Source: Dialister sp. UBA734 (GTDB lineage Bacteria; Bacillota; Negativicutes; Veillonellales; Dialisteraceae). From it: a stretch of DNA of 19,495 bases. Positions 7,582 through 13,968 of this stretch are shown here, in pieces. The translations under genes were made by a program, and so were the position numbers. The notes under the pieces were generated by a model. That model saw only the letters and a list, made by a program, of their open reading frames with translations. It did not search any database and was not told the DNA's origin. The DNA is taken from the NCBI GenBank assembly GCA_002297935.1, contig DBLC01000168.1, positions 1-19,495 on the forward strand, given 5' to 3'. Numbering within the stretch: the first letter of the stretch is position 1; every line of letters begins with the position of its first letter.

Positions 7582-7590
7582 ATTATAGCA
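7582..7590 (-). promoter_or_regulatory. gltB promoter, extended -10
   Basis: TATAAT on the minus strand (7582-7587), preceded by TGC, forms an extended -10. The best -35 (ATGCAA with a 16-bp spacer) is weak, which is usual with an extended -10. It gives a leader of about 205 nt before gltB. Confidence 0.65.
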
Positions 7591-7636
7591 TGGCGAAAAT
7601 CGTTTGCATAGCTTTTTTGTAAAACCAATAGAGACA

Positions 7637-7792
7637 TGTTTCACGTGAAACATGGTCTATAAAGGGTATAATTCTGCTGCTTACTATTTCTAACATAGAA
7701 TCATACAGGAAAGTGGCAGGGTTAAAAAGGTTATAAAAAGGTTATGCCATTAGCACGGACTCACTTTCTTGAAAAATGTTTCACGTGAAACA
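7637..7792. repeat. Partial palindromic element PPE-3 (left arm only)
   Basis: Two perfect parS-like boxes (7637-7652, 7777-7792) enclose one arm with GGGTATAATTCTGCTG, CTATTTCTAACATAGAA and GGTTATAAAAAGGTTATG. The opposing arm is missing. The right box is shared with PPE-4. Confidence 0.75.
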
Positions 7793-8013
7793 TGACGGTA
7801 AAGGTTAACCCTTCGGGCAGGTTATACTCTATGATTCCTTCAATTTCACATATCATGCATGCGACAGACAAAGGGTTATAAAGGGTTATGTGAAATACGG
7901 AATCACATAACCCTTTATAACCCTTTTAACCTTGCCTCTATGAAATCCGTTCCATGTTAGTCATAAGGAATCAGTAGAATCATAACCTTTCAACCAATGT
8001 TTCATGGGAAACA
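7777..8013. repeat. Palindromic element PPE-4
   Basis: The left box is perfect (7777-7792); the right box TGTTTCATGGGAAACA (7998-8013) has two mismatches. The core AAAGGGTTATAAAGGGTTATGTG is inverted around a centre near 7895. The right arm plus the following hairpin repeat is nearly identical to the right arm of PPE-5 and its follower. Confidence 0.85.
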
Positions 8014-8053
8014 TGACATTAATCGGAGCAAAAAATATATAAAAGGGGGTATT

Positions 8054-8119
8054 GGGGCGCTATATGAATTGTGCGCCCCTTCCACCATTTCTAACTTCTC
8101 ACTCCTAACTTCTCACTGC
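8054..8119 (+). repeat. Conserved-loop hairpin repeat (SR), copy 2
   Basis: Stem GGGGCGC (8054-8060) with GCGCCCC (8073-8079), loop TATATGAATTGT, then a tail of tandem CTAACTTCTCACT units. It precedes the parS box and promoter of toxin locus 2. Confidence 0.75.
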
Positions 8120-8124
8120 TTTTT

Positions 8125-8162
8125 TGTTTCACGTGAAACATTATAGAAAATCATGCTATAAT
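8125..8162 (+). promoter_or_regulatory. Toxin promoter 2 with perfect parS box on the -35
   Basis: Perfect parS 8125-8140; its half GTGAAA (8133-8138) serves as -35, then an 18-bp spacer and extended -10 TGC-TATAAT (8154-8162). The spacing from box to -10 is the same as in locus 1. This box is not an end of a palindromic element, so the arrangement is not explained by a neighbouring repeat end. Confidence 0.78.
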
Positions 8163-8216
8163 AAGCCTGTCACACTGCACTCCTCTCACGGAAATCGTGA
8201 CAGAAGGAGGTGTACC

Positions 8217-8306
8217 ATGAACATGCAAGATATTTTTACATCCTTTTTAATCTCGGTTGCGGCGAGTATAGTATCTTACTATCTCTGCAAATGGTTTGAC
8301 CGATAG
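8217..8306 (+). CDS. Small hydrophobic toxin-like peptide, locus 2 (29 aa)
   Basis: A 29-residue peptide with one predicted membrane helix and the ending YYLCKWFDR, clearly homologous to the peptide at 2133-2216. The ATG at 8217 follows AAGGAGG by six bases. The longer open frame from 8124 starts inside the parS box, upstream of the promoter, and is not used. The leader, with GTCAC/GTGAC and CACTCCT against the ribosome binding site, is kept from locus 1 with few changes. The coding sequence has diverged at the N-terminus, in step with its own downstream direct repeat. The most likely role is the toxin of a type I system, acting on the membrane. The paralogue pair suggests two separate modules rather than one broken copy. 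Confidence 0.8.
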   Translation: MNMQDIFTSFLISVAASIVSYYLCKWFDR

Positions 8307-8345
8307 TTTACGCAGGTCGTGATAAGCCTAAGCGCGCTTGTGCTT

Positions 8346-8429
8346 TGAACAAGAAGAACCCCTAGAAGATATTGCGGATCTTCTAGGGGTTCGTTCTTTT
8401 GTGCACCATGATTTCTTACATCCTTATGC
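8346..8429 (-). ncRNA. Probable antisense antitoxin RNA, locus 2
   Basis: The minus-strand promoter TTGCCT (8459-8464), 17-bp spacer, TATCAT (8436-8441) would start near 8429 and end at hairpin 8356-8392. The RNA covers GTGCACCATGA (8401-8411) and TTACATCCTT (8416-8425), which repeat the toxin start GTGTACCATGA (8210-8220) and TTACATCCTT (8236-8245). The second repeat differs between loci (ATTCTT in locus 1, ATCCTT here), so each antisense RNA should prefer its own target. Confidence 0.7.
8356..8400. terminator. Bidirectional terminator of toxin locus 2
   Basis: A perfect 15-bp stem (8356-8370 with 8378-8392), loop ATTGCGG, followed by GTTCTTTT. It is the counterpart of 2266-2302, with compensating changes in both arms. 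Confidence 0.85.
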
Positions 8430-8469
8430 ACCTTTATGATAGCACTATTTTTCAGTAGAGGCAAGAAAA

Positions 8470-8702
8470 TGTTTCACGGGAAACATTGCTCTACAGGTTA
8501 TTATTCTACCCGTTTCCACAGATCTACATCGCAACCAAACCGCATAGTAGCAGGTTAAAAGGGTTATAAAAGGTTATGATTCCGTAGTTTCCTATAACCT
8601 TTTATAACCCTTTTTAACCTTGTCTACTATAAAATCCGCTCCATGTTAGTCATAAGGAATCAGCAGAATCATAACCTTTCAACCAATGTTTCACGTGAAA
8701 CA
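8470..8702. repeat. Palindromic element PPE-5
   Basis: The left box TGTTTCACGGGAAACA (8470-8485) has one mismatch; the right box (8687-8702) is perfect. The core AAAAGGGTTATAAAAGGTTATG is inverted around about 8580. The left box lies 5 bases upstream of the -35 of antisense promoter 2, as PPE-2 does at locus 1. Confidence 0.85.
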
Positions 8703-8740
8703 TGACACCAATCGGAGCAAAAATATATAAAAGGGGTATT

Positions 8741-8806
8741 GGGGCGCTATATGAATTGTGCGCCCCTTCCACCATTTCTAACTTCTCACTTCTAACTTCT
8801 CACTGC
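8741..8806 (+). repeat. Conserved-loop hairpin repeat (SR), copy 3
   Basis: Stem GGGGCGC (8741-8747) with GCGCCCC (8760-8766), the same 12-nt loop as copy 2 and the same CTAACTTCTCACT tail. It lies downstream of tex on the minus strand, where the GC stem is followed by a T-rich run, so it might serve as the tex terminator. Confidence 0.75.
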
Positions 8807-8812
8807 CTTTTC

Positions 8813-8828
8813 CGTTTCCCGTGAAACC
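8813..8828. promoter_or_regulatory. Degenerate parS-like site after tex
   Basis: CGTTTCCCGTGAAACC, three mismatches to parS, lies five bases beyond the tex stop codon. It occupies the place that the toxin-promoter box has after SR copy 2, which fits a duplicated segment. Confidence 0.45.
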
Positions 8829-8833
8829 TGCCT

Positions 8834-11011
8834 CTATTCTTTCTCGACTCTCTTCATGGACAGTCCAATGCGATTTCGTTTTTCGTCCACGCTGATGACC
8901 ATGACGTCCACAATGTCTCCTACGGAGACTACGTCGGTGGGGTGTTTCACTCGTTGCTTTGCCATTTCGGACACGTGAACCAGACCGTCGTCATGGAGGC
9001 CGATGTCTACGAAGGCGCCGAAGTCGGTGATATTTCTGACGGTGCCTTTCAAAATGGTGCCCACTTTGAGCTCCGACAAATCGGTGAGGCTCTGGCGGGT
9101 CATGGGGAGTGGCAGGTCGCTTCTGGGATCTCGGCCGGGACTGACCAGGGCGTCCAGGATATCGTGGACGGTGGGAAGGCCGGCGTGAAGGGTTTCAGCC
9201 AGTTTCTTTTCGTCAATCAAAGGACGTTTGATTGCTAAAGCTTCCAAGGATTTCTTATTTCCTAAGTCTTTCTCTGTCATACCGAAATGGGCCAGGATCT
9301 GTTTTGCCAGGTCGTAGGATTCGGGATGGATGGAGGTGTTGTCGAAAGGATTTTTCCCGCCTCGAATGCGGAGGAAACCGGCACACTGGGTGTAGGCCGA
9401 CGGGCCCAGACAGGCCACTTTGAGAAGCTGACGGCGGTTGGCAAAGGAGCCGTTTTCGTTTCGGTAGGCTACGATATTTTTCGCCACGGCGCTGCTGATG
9501 CCAGCGATGTGGGAGAGCAGCGATGGGCTGGCGGTGTTGAGGTCCACGCCTACGTGGTTCACCACCGATTCAATCACCGCATCCAGCGCCGCAGCCAGTT
9601 CTTTCTGGTTCACGTCGTGCTGGTACTGGCCGACACCGATGGCTTTCGGATCGATTTTTACCAATTCCGCCAACGCGTCCTGCACGCGGCGGGCAATGGA
9701 CACGGCACCGCGAATGGTCACGTCGTATTCGGGCAGTTCTTCTTTGGCCAGTTTGGATGCCGAGTACACCGACGCGCCGGCTTCGCTGGTGATGAGGTAG
9801 TGCACGTCAGACAGATTGTATTTCTGAATGAGACCGGCGGCGAATTGTTCCGTTTCGTAAGAAGCGGTGCCATTGCCAATGGAAATCAGGGTCACGTGGT
9901 GTTTGCGAATGAGGGACAGCACTTTCTTTTCCGATGCCAGTTTTTCCCCTTCACTTTTCGTCACCTGCAGCACCCCATGATCAATGACGCGGCCGGTGGC
10001 ATCCACCACGGCCATTTTACAGCCAGTGCGATAGCCCGGGTCGAGGCCCATGACGGTGTAACCTGTCAGCGGCGGCTGGAGGAGCAGCTGTTTCAGATTG
10101 ACGCCGAAAATATGGATGGCCTGTTTTTCTGCCTCTTCGGTGAGGCGGTTCCGCACTTCTCGTTCCAGGGCAGGAAATAGGAGTCGTTTGTACCCATCTT
10201 CTACGGCCGCATGGAGTTCGTCCTTGAAAATAGACGGTCCTTTGTAGACCCGCCGGAAAATCCATTCCACTGCGTCGTCTGTGTCATAGTCCACACGAAC
10301 TTTGAGACACCCCAATTTTTCGCCGCGGTCCACGGCCAGCACGCGATGGGACGGCATGTGGCAAACCGGTTCTTCTCGATCGTCATACATTTCAAACCGG
10401 TCTGCCCCTTCAGCGGTTTTCACCAATTCGGTCTGCACTTTGGCCCGTTTCCAAATTTTTTCTCGCATGGTCTGGCGAAGTCCTGCATCTTCCATGATGG
10501 CTTCAGCACAAATATCCCGCGCCCCTTCCAAGGCTTCTTCCGCAGTGGCAACGCCTTTTTCTTTGTTGATAAATTTCTTTGCCAGCAAAATCACACTGCC
10601 GCTTTTTTCTTTCTGGTCCATCATGGCCTTGGCCAGCGGTTCCAATCCTTTTTCTTTCGCTTTGGACGCCCGGGTGGCCCGTTTCTGTTTGTATGGCAAG
10701 TACAAATCTTCCAATTCCTGTAACTTCTGGGCCTGTTCAATTTTTGTTTTTAAAGCAGAAGTGAGCTTTCCCTGTTCATCAATTTTTGTCAGAATTTCTT
10801 CCTGGCGCTTCACGAAATTACGCAAATAAGTGAGCCGTTCTTCAATGGTACGAATCTGTTCATCGATCAAAGACCCGGTCACTTCTTTACGGTACCGGGC
10901 AATAAAAGGCACCGTATTTCCCCCGTCCAACAGCTCTATAGTTTTCTCTACCTGGTGGGGACGGATGGATAATTCTTTTGCAATGATCTGCGGGATATCT
11001 GATGGTTTCAT
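8834..11011 (-). CDS. tex: Tex family RNA-binding transcription accessory protein (725 aa)
   Basis: Tex proteins are cytoplasmic nucleic-acid-binding factors linked to transcription and RNA handling. The ATG at 11011 follows AAAGGAG. The domain order is complete: a helical N-terminal Tex region, an RNase H-like YqgF region beginning near residue 320 (MGLDPGYRTGCKM), helix-hairpin-helix motifs (GVDLNTASPSLLSHIAGI and the following GPSAYTQCAGFLRI), and a C-terminal S1 RNA-binding domain (KGTVRNITDFGAFVDIGLHD). The length is close to the usual 720-780. PPE-6 separates it from the upstream HAD gene on the same strand, so the two could be cotranscribed across the element. Confidence 0.95.
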   Translation of the reverse strand: MKPSDIPQIIAKELSIRPHQVEKTIELLDGGNTVPFIARYRKEVTGSLIDEQIRTIEERLTYLRNFVKRQEEILTKIDEQGKLTSALKTKIEQAQKLQELEDLYLPYKQKRATRASKAKEKGLEPLAKAMMDQKEKSGSVILLAKKFINKEKGVATAEEALEGARDICAEAIMEDAGLRQTMREKIWKRAKVQTELVKTAEGADRFEMYDDREEPVCHMPSHRVLAVDRGEKLGCLKVRVDYDTDDAVEWIFRRVYKGPSIFKDELHAAVEDGYKRLLFPALEREVRNRLTEEAEKQAIHIFGVNLKQLLLQPPLTGYTVMGLDPGYRTGCKMAVVDATGRVIDHGVLQVTKSEGEKLASEKKVLSLIRKHHVTLISIGNGTASYETEQFAAGLIQKYNLSDVHYLITSEAGASVYSASKLAKEELPEYDVTIRGAVSIARRVQDALAELVKIDPKAIGVGQYQHDVNQKELAAALDAVIESVVNHVGVDLNTASPSLLSHIAGISSAVAKNIVAYRNENGSFANRRQLLKVACLGPSAYTQCAGFLRIRGGKNPFDNTSIHPESYDLAKQILAHFGMTEKDLGNKKSLEALAIKRPLIDEKKLAETLHAGLPTVHDILDALVSPGRDPRSDLPLPMTRQSLTDLSELKVGTILKGTVRNITDFGAFVDIGLHDDGLVHVSEMAKQRVKHPTDVVSVGDIVDVMVISVDEKRNRIGLSMKRVEKE

Positions 11012-11038
11012 GTTTTTCTCCTTTTATGGTTGGTGTCA

Positions 11039-11249
11039 TGTTTCACGGGAAACATGTCTCTAAAGGTTATTATTCTGCCAATTTCTTTTGTGAAACATTT
11101 CCTGTTATCGCAAGTGACGAGGTTATGAAGGTTATAAAAGGTTATGCGTAAACGGTATCCTCATAACCTTTTTATAACCCTTTTAACTTTAGCTCCTATG
11201 AAATCACTTCTATGTGAGATACAGAAAGCAGCACAATAATAACCTTTTA
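11039..11249. repeat. Palindromic element PPE-6, right box missing
   Basis: The left box TGTTTCACGGGAAACA (11039-11054) has one mismatch to parS. Arms include GGTTATTATTCTGCC, half-parS TGTGAAACATTTCC (near 11090), GGTTATAAAAGGTTATGCG and the inverse set ending in CACAATAATAACCTTTTA. The right parS box is absent: the arm runs directly into the stop codon of the HAD gene (11247-11249). Confidence 0.8.
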
Positions 11250-11885
11250 TTTATCATATTTTTCTATAGCATCTAACAGTGTATCACAAATGCACACGCA
11301 CATCCCCCGTATCTCGTCAGTGACCGGCATGAGGTCTGGCACGAGGATGGGTTTCATGCCGGCAGCGTAGGCGGCGCGGATGCCGTTGGGGCTGTCTTCA
11401 AAGACGTAGCAGTCTTTGGGATCCACTCCTAGTCGCTCAGCAGCCAGGAGGAAAATATCCGGTGCCGGTTTGCCGTGCTCGATTTCATCACCACTGGCGA
11501 TGGCTTGGAAATATTTCTGACAACCGCTGATTTTTAAATTGCTTTCAATCAGCTCCTTTCGGCTGCTGCTTCCGATAGCCATGGGGATGTGTTTCTTATA
11601 GAAATAGTCCAAAATTTCCTTACACCCCGGTTTGAGCGGTACCTGCTGCTGCAGCGCTGCCGCCACCCGCTTTTTGCATTCCCACTGGATTTCGTTGCCA
11701 TCGGGAACGCCATAGTGGGCCTCAATGACCCGGTTCATGGCCTCGCCACTGGTGCCACAAATTTCATATTTAAAAGAATCAGAAAGCCCCACGCCCCGCT
11801 CTTTCGCAATGGCATTCCATTCTTTCTGAAACAACGCTTCCGTATCAAAAAGCGTCCCATCCATATCAAAAATAACAGCCGTCAT
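11247..11885 (-). CDS. HAD-superfamily phosphatase, beta-phosphoglucomutase-like (212 aa)
   Basis: A cytoplasmic HAD hydrolase that probably removes phosphate from a small metabolite, perhaps a sugar phosphate; the substrate cannot be told. Motif I is FDMDGTLFDTE with Asp7 as nucleophile and Asp9 as acid/base. Motif II is GSSSRK. Motif III and IV are the Lys in HGKPAPDIF and the acidic pair in VFEDSPNGIRAA. The alpha-helical cap lies between residues about 17 and 80, as in subfamily I. The start at 11885 follows AAAGGA. The stop codon lies within the end of PPE-6, and PPE-7 begins about 30 bases upstream of the start. Confidence 0.9.
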   Translation of the reverse strand: MTAVIFDMDGTLFDTEALFQKEWNAIAKERGVGLSDSFKYEICGTSGEAMNRVIEAHYGVPDGNEIQWECKKRVAAALQQQVPLKPGCKEILDYFYKKHIPMAIGSSSRKELIESNLKISGCQKYFQAIASGDEIEHGKPAPDIFLLAAERLGVDPKDCYVFEDSPNGIRAAYAAGMKPILVPDLMPVTDEIRGMCVCICDTLLDAIEKYDK

Positions 11886-11910
11886 AGACTATCCTTTCTT
11901 TTATACCGCT

Positions 11911-12165
11911 AGAGAAATGTTTCACGGGAAACATGTCTCTAAAGGTTATGATTCTGCTGATTTCTGCATACAACATAAAGTTGATATGATAGAGACAAGG
12001 TTAAATAGGGTTATAAAAAGGTTATGAGGCTACCGGTTTCCCCATAACCTTTTTATAACCCTTTTAACCTTGTCTCTTGCGATAGCAGGAAATGTTTCAC
12101 AGAAGAAATCTGCACAATAATAACCTTTTCCAGTTATCGTTTCACGTGAAACATGACTCTATCCA
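11911..12165. repeat. Palindromic element PPE-7, the clearest full copy
   Basis: Left box TGTTTCACGGGAAACA (11918-11933) and right box CGTTTCACGTGAAACA (12138-12153) each have one mismatch to parS. The arms pair over most of their length, from AAAGGTTATGATTCTGCTG against CTGCACAATAATAACC to GGTTATAAAAAGGTTATG against CATAACCTTTTTATAACC, around a centre ACCGGT. A half-parS lies near 12092. The outer flanks TAGAGAA and CTCTATCC are part of the inverted end. Confidence 0.9.
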
Positions 12166-12167
12166 TT

Positions 12168-13364
12168 TTATATCAAATGTTTCCCTGCCGCCTGAAACAC
12201 CGGCAGCATGACGGAGAAAATAATGAGGGCCGTGATACCGCCTACGAAGAGCAGGAGGGTTGGTTCCAGAATGGCCCGGAAGCGGTTCAGTTTCTGTTCT
12301 GCTTCGTCGGCCATCATGTAAGCCGCTTGGGAAAGAAATTTCGGAAGTTCTCCGCTTTCCATGCCCACTTGGCACAGTTGGTACAGCAGCGGAAAGGAAG
12401 CGGAAAATCCGCTTTCTTGTAATACAGCAGAAAATGGAGCCCCTTTCTGCACTTGTTCCTTCATATAGGAAATATCATCTCCGGCCTTTTGATTTCCTAC
12501 CACTTGCTTGGTATCCGCCAAGGCTTCGGCCAGTGTTTTTCCACTTTCTAATAGGGCCGACAAGGTGAGACAAAAACGGATCAAAAGGAGCCTCCGATAA
12601 AAGCGAAAGCCATAGAGCCACGAAGAGAGTGTATCTTTCCCGCTTTTCGTTTGTCCCCACACCAATCCTAACAATAAGACACATAAAAAGAAAACGCTCA
12701 ATGCAGCGCCCCATTGTTTCAGAAACAAGCCCACCGCCAAGGCCCACTGGGCACCCAAAGGCAGGTCAATTTGCAACGTTTCAAATAAAAGCTGAAACGA
12801 GGGCAAAATAAAGGTCAGAATTACCACCAGCACCGCCAGGGAAAAAGCCAGCACAAACAGCGGGTACGCCAAGGTGCGTTTGATTTTCTGCAGGAACGCG
12901 TCTTCTTTTTCATAGTACGCCGCCCCGCGCAACAATTCTCGCGGCAGCGTGCCGGTCATTTCACCCACTTGCAGCAAAGAAATAAAAAAAGGTGGAAAGC
13001 TCTGGCTTTTCATGAAACTTTCCCACACCGTATGGCCCGTGGCAATCTGCTCGGTAATTTGCTGTAAACATTTCTTTTCTAAATTTCCCAATTGATTTTG
13101 CAAAAGAGACAAACTGTCGGTCACCGTAAGTCCCGCTTCCAGGAGCGACGCCCAGGATGAACAAAGCAAAATCAACTGCCGCCGAGACCGAAAGGGTTTC
13201 TTTCCATGAAACAACGACCGCCGGGTCGGTTCCTCCACCAGCCGAATCAAATGAAGCCCCCGGTCATACACCTCCCGCCGCGCCTCTTGCCGAGACTCCG
13301 CCCAAAGCGTCCCATCGATCAGCTGCCCCTCCTCATCGTAAGCGCGATAGTGGAACTGTTTCAT
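12168..13364 (-). CDS. pilC: Type IV pilus/type II secretion inner-membrane platform protein (398 aa)
   Basis: GspF/PilC/ComGB-type polytopic protein that forms the inner-membrane base on which the assembly ATPase works. The start at 13364 follows GAGGTGA; the open frame beyond it is repeat DNA. Two related T2SSF domains are visible (about 60-190 and 260-390), each with a G-E--G-LP motif (LQVGEMTGTLPRELL, CQVGMESGELPKFL). Predicted membrane helices lie near 166-190, 211-236 and 367-390. The order on the minus strand is pilB, pilT, then about 600 bases holding three repeat elements, then pilC. It could equally belong to a competence (comG-like) system. No pilin, prepilin peptidase or secretin gene is in view. 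Confidence 0.92.
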   Translation of the reverse strand: MKQFHYRAYDEEGQLIDGTLWAESRQEARREVYDRGLHLIRLVEEPTRRSLFHGKKPFRSRRQLILLCSSWASLLEAGLTVTDSLSLLQNQLGNLEKKCLQQITEQIATGHTVWESFMKSQSFPPFFISLLQVGEMTGTLPRELLRGAAYYEKEDAFLQKIKRTLAYPLFVLAFSLAVLVVILTFILPSFQLLFETLQIDLPLGAQWALAVGLFLKQWGAALSVFFLCVLLLGLVWGQTKSGKDTLSSWLYGFRFYRRLLLIRFCLTLSALLESGKTLAEALADTKQVVGNQKAGDDISYMKEQVQKGAPFSAVLQESGFSASFPLLYQLCQVGMESGELPKFLSQAAYMMADEAEQKLNRFRAILEPTLLLFVGGITALIIFSVMLPVFQAAGKHLI

Positions 13365-13383
13365 ATTGTCACCTCTTTCTGGA

Positions 13384-13627
13384 TAGAGGAATGTTTCACG
13401 GAAAACAAATTGATAAAGGTTATTATTCTGCTGCATACATTTTCTAACATGGAAAATGTATGGCAAGTGACAAGGTTATATAGGGGTATAAAAGGTTATG
13501 GGAAAACCGATAACCTCATAACCTTCTATAACCCTTTTAACCTAGTCCACTTGCGGTAGCAGGGAATGTTTCACAGAAGAAATCTGCAGAATAGTAACCT
13601 TTTTAGAGTCATGTTTCACGTGAAACG
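13384..13627. repeat. Palindromic element PPE-8
   Basis: The left box TGTTTCACGGAAAACA (13392-13407) has two mismatches; the right box TGTTTCACGTGAAACG (13612-13627) has one and is shared with PPE-9. The arms show the usual GGTTATTATTCTGCTG and GGTATAAAAGGTTATGG units, with a half-parS near 13567. It starts close upstream of pilC. Confidence 0.85.
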
Positions 13628-13837
13628 GTAATATCAGAGGTTATTATTGTGCAACTAATGATTATCGCACATAGAGACTAAAACGTGAGTGGCAAGGTTA
13701 TAAAGGTTATAAATGGGTTATGGGGGTACCATTTTCGCATAACCCTTTTATAACCTTGTCACTTGCGGTAATAGGAAATGTTTCACAGAAGAAAGCGGTA
13801 CCATAATAACCTTTCTCGACATGTTTCACGTGAAACG
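13612..13837. repeat. Palindromic element PPE-9
   Basis: Both boxes are TGTTTCACGTGAAACG (13612-13627, 13822-13837), each with one mismatch, and both are shared with neighbours. The core GGTTATAAATGGGTTATGGG is inverted near 13725, with a half-parS near 13777. Confidence 0.85.
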
Positions 13838-13965
13838 ATTTGTAAAAGGTTACGAGACTATCGGTTTCCCCATAACCTTTTTATACCCCTTTTAACCTTG
13901 TCACTTGCGGTAGCAGGAAATGTTTCCCAGAAGAAAGCGGCATAATAATAACCTTCAAAGATATG
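13822..13965. repeat. Truncated palindromic element PPE-10
   Basis: The left box is shared with PPE-9. Most of the left arm is gone (AAAAGGTTAC runs straight into the centre ACTATCGGTTTCC), while the right arm is whole (CATAACCTTTTTATACCCC, half-box TGTTTCCCAGAAG). The right parS box is deleted, leaving only the outer flank CTCTATCCATTCC, just before the pilT stop codon. Confidence 0.75.
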
Positions 13966-13968
13966 CCT

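Noticed and set aside
7369..7653. 95-codon N-terminal extension of gltB beginning MFHVKH
   Set aside because: MFHVKH is the translation of a parS box. The extension covers repeat DNA and the leader hairpin, and the internal ATG at 7368 has a good ribosome binding site and a family-like N-terminus.
8124..8216. Extended toxin 2 reading frame starting in the parS box
   Set aside because: It starts upstream of the -10 box and lacks a ribosome binding site. The homologous locus 1 peptide starts at the equivalent of 8217.
9287..10180. A 297-codon open frame opposite tex
   Set aside because: A shadow of tex; low-complexity composition and no ribosome binding site or motif.
13365..13968. Missing pilin or pseudopilin genes between pilT and pilC
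   Set aside because: No frame shows a prepilin leader or a hydrophobic N-terminal helix; the sequence is fully explained by three palindromic elements.
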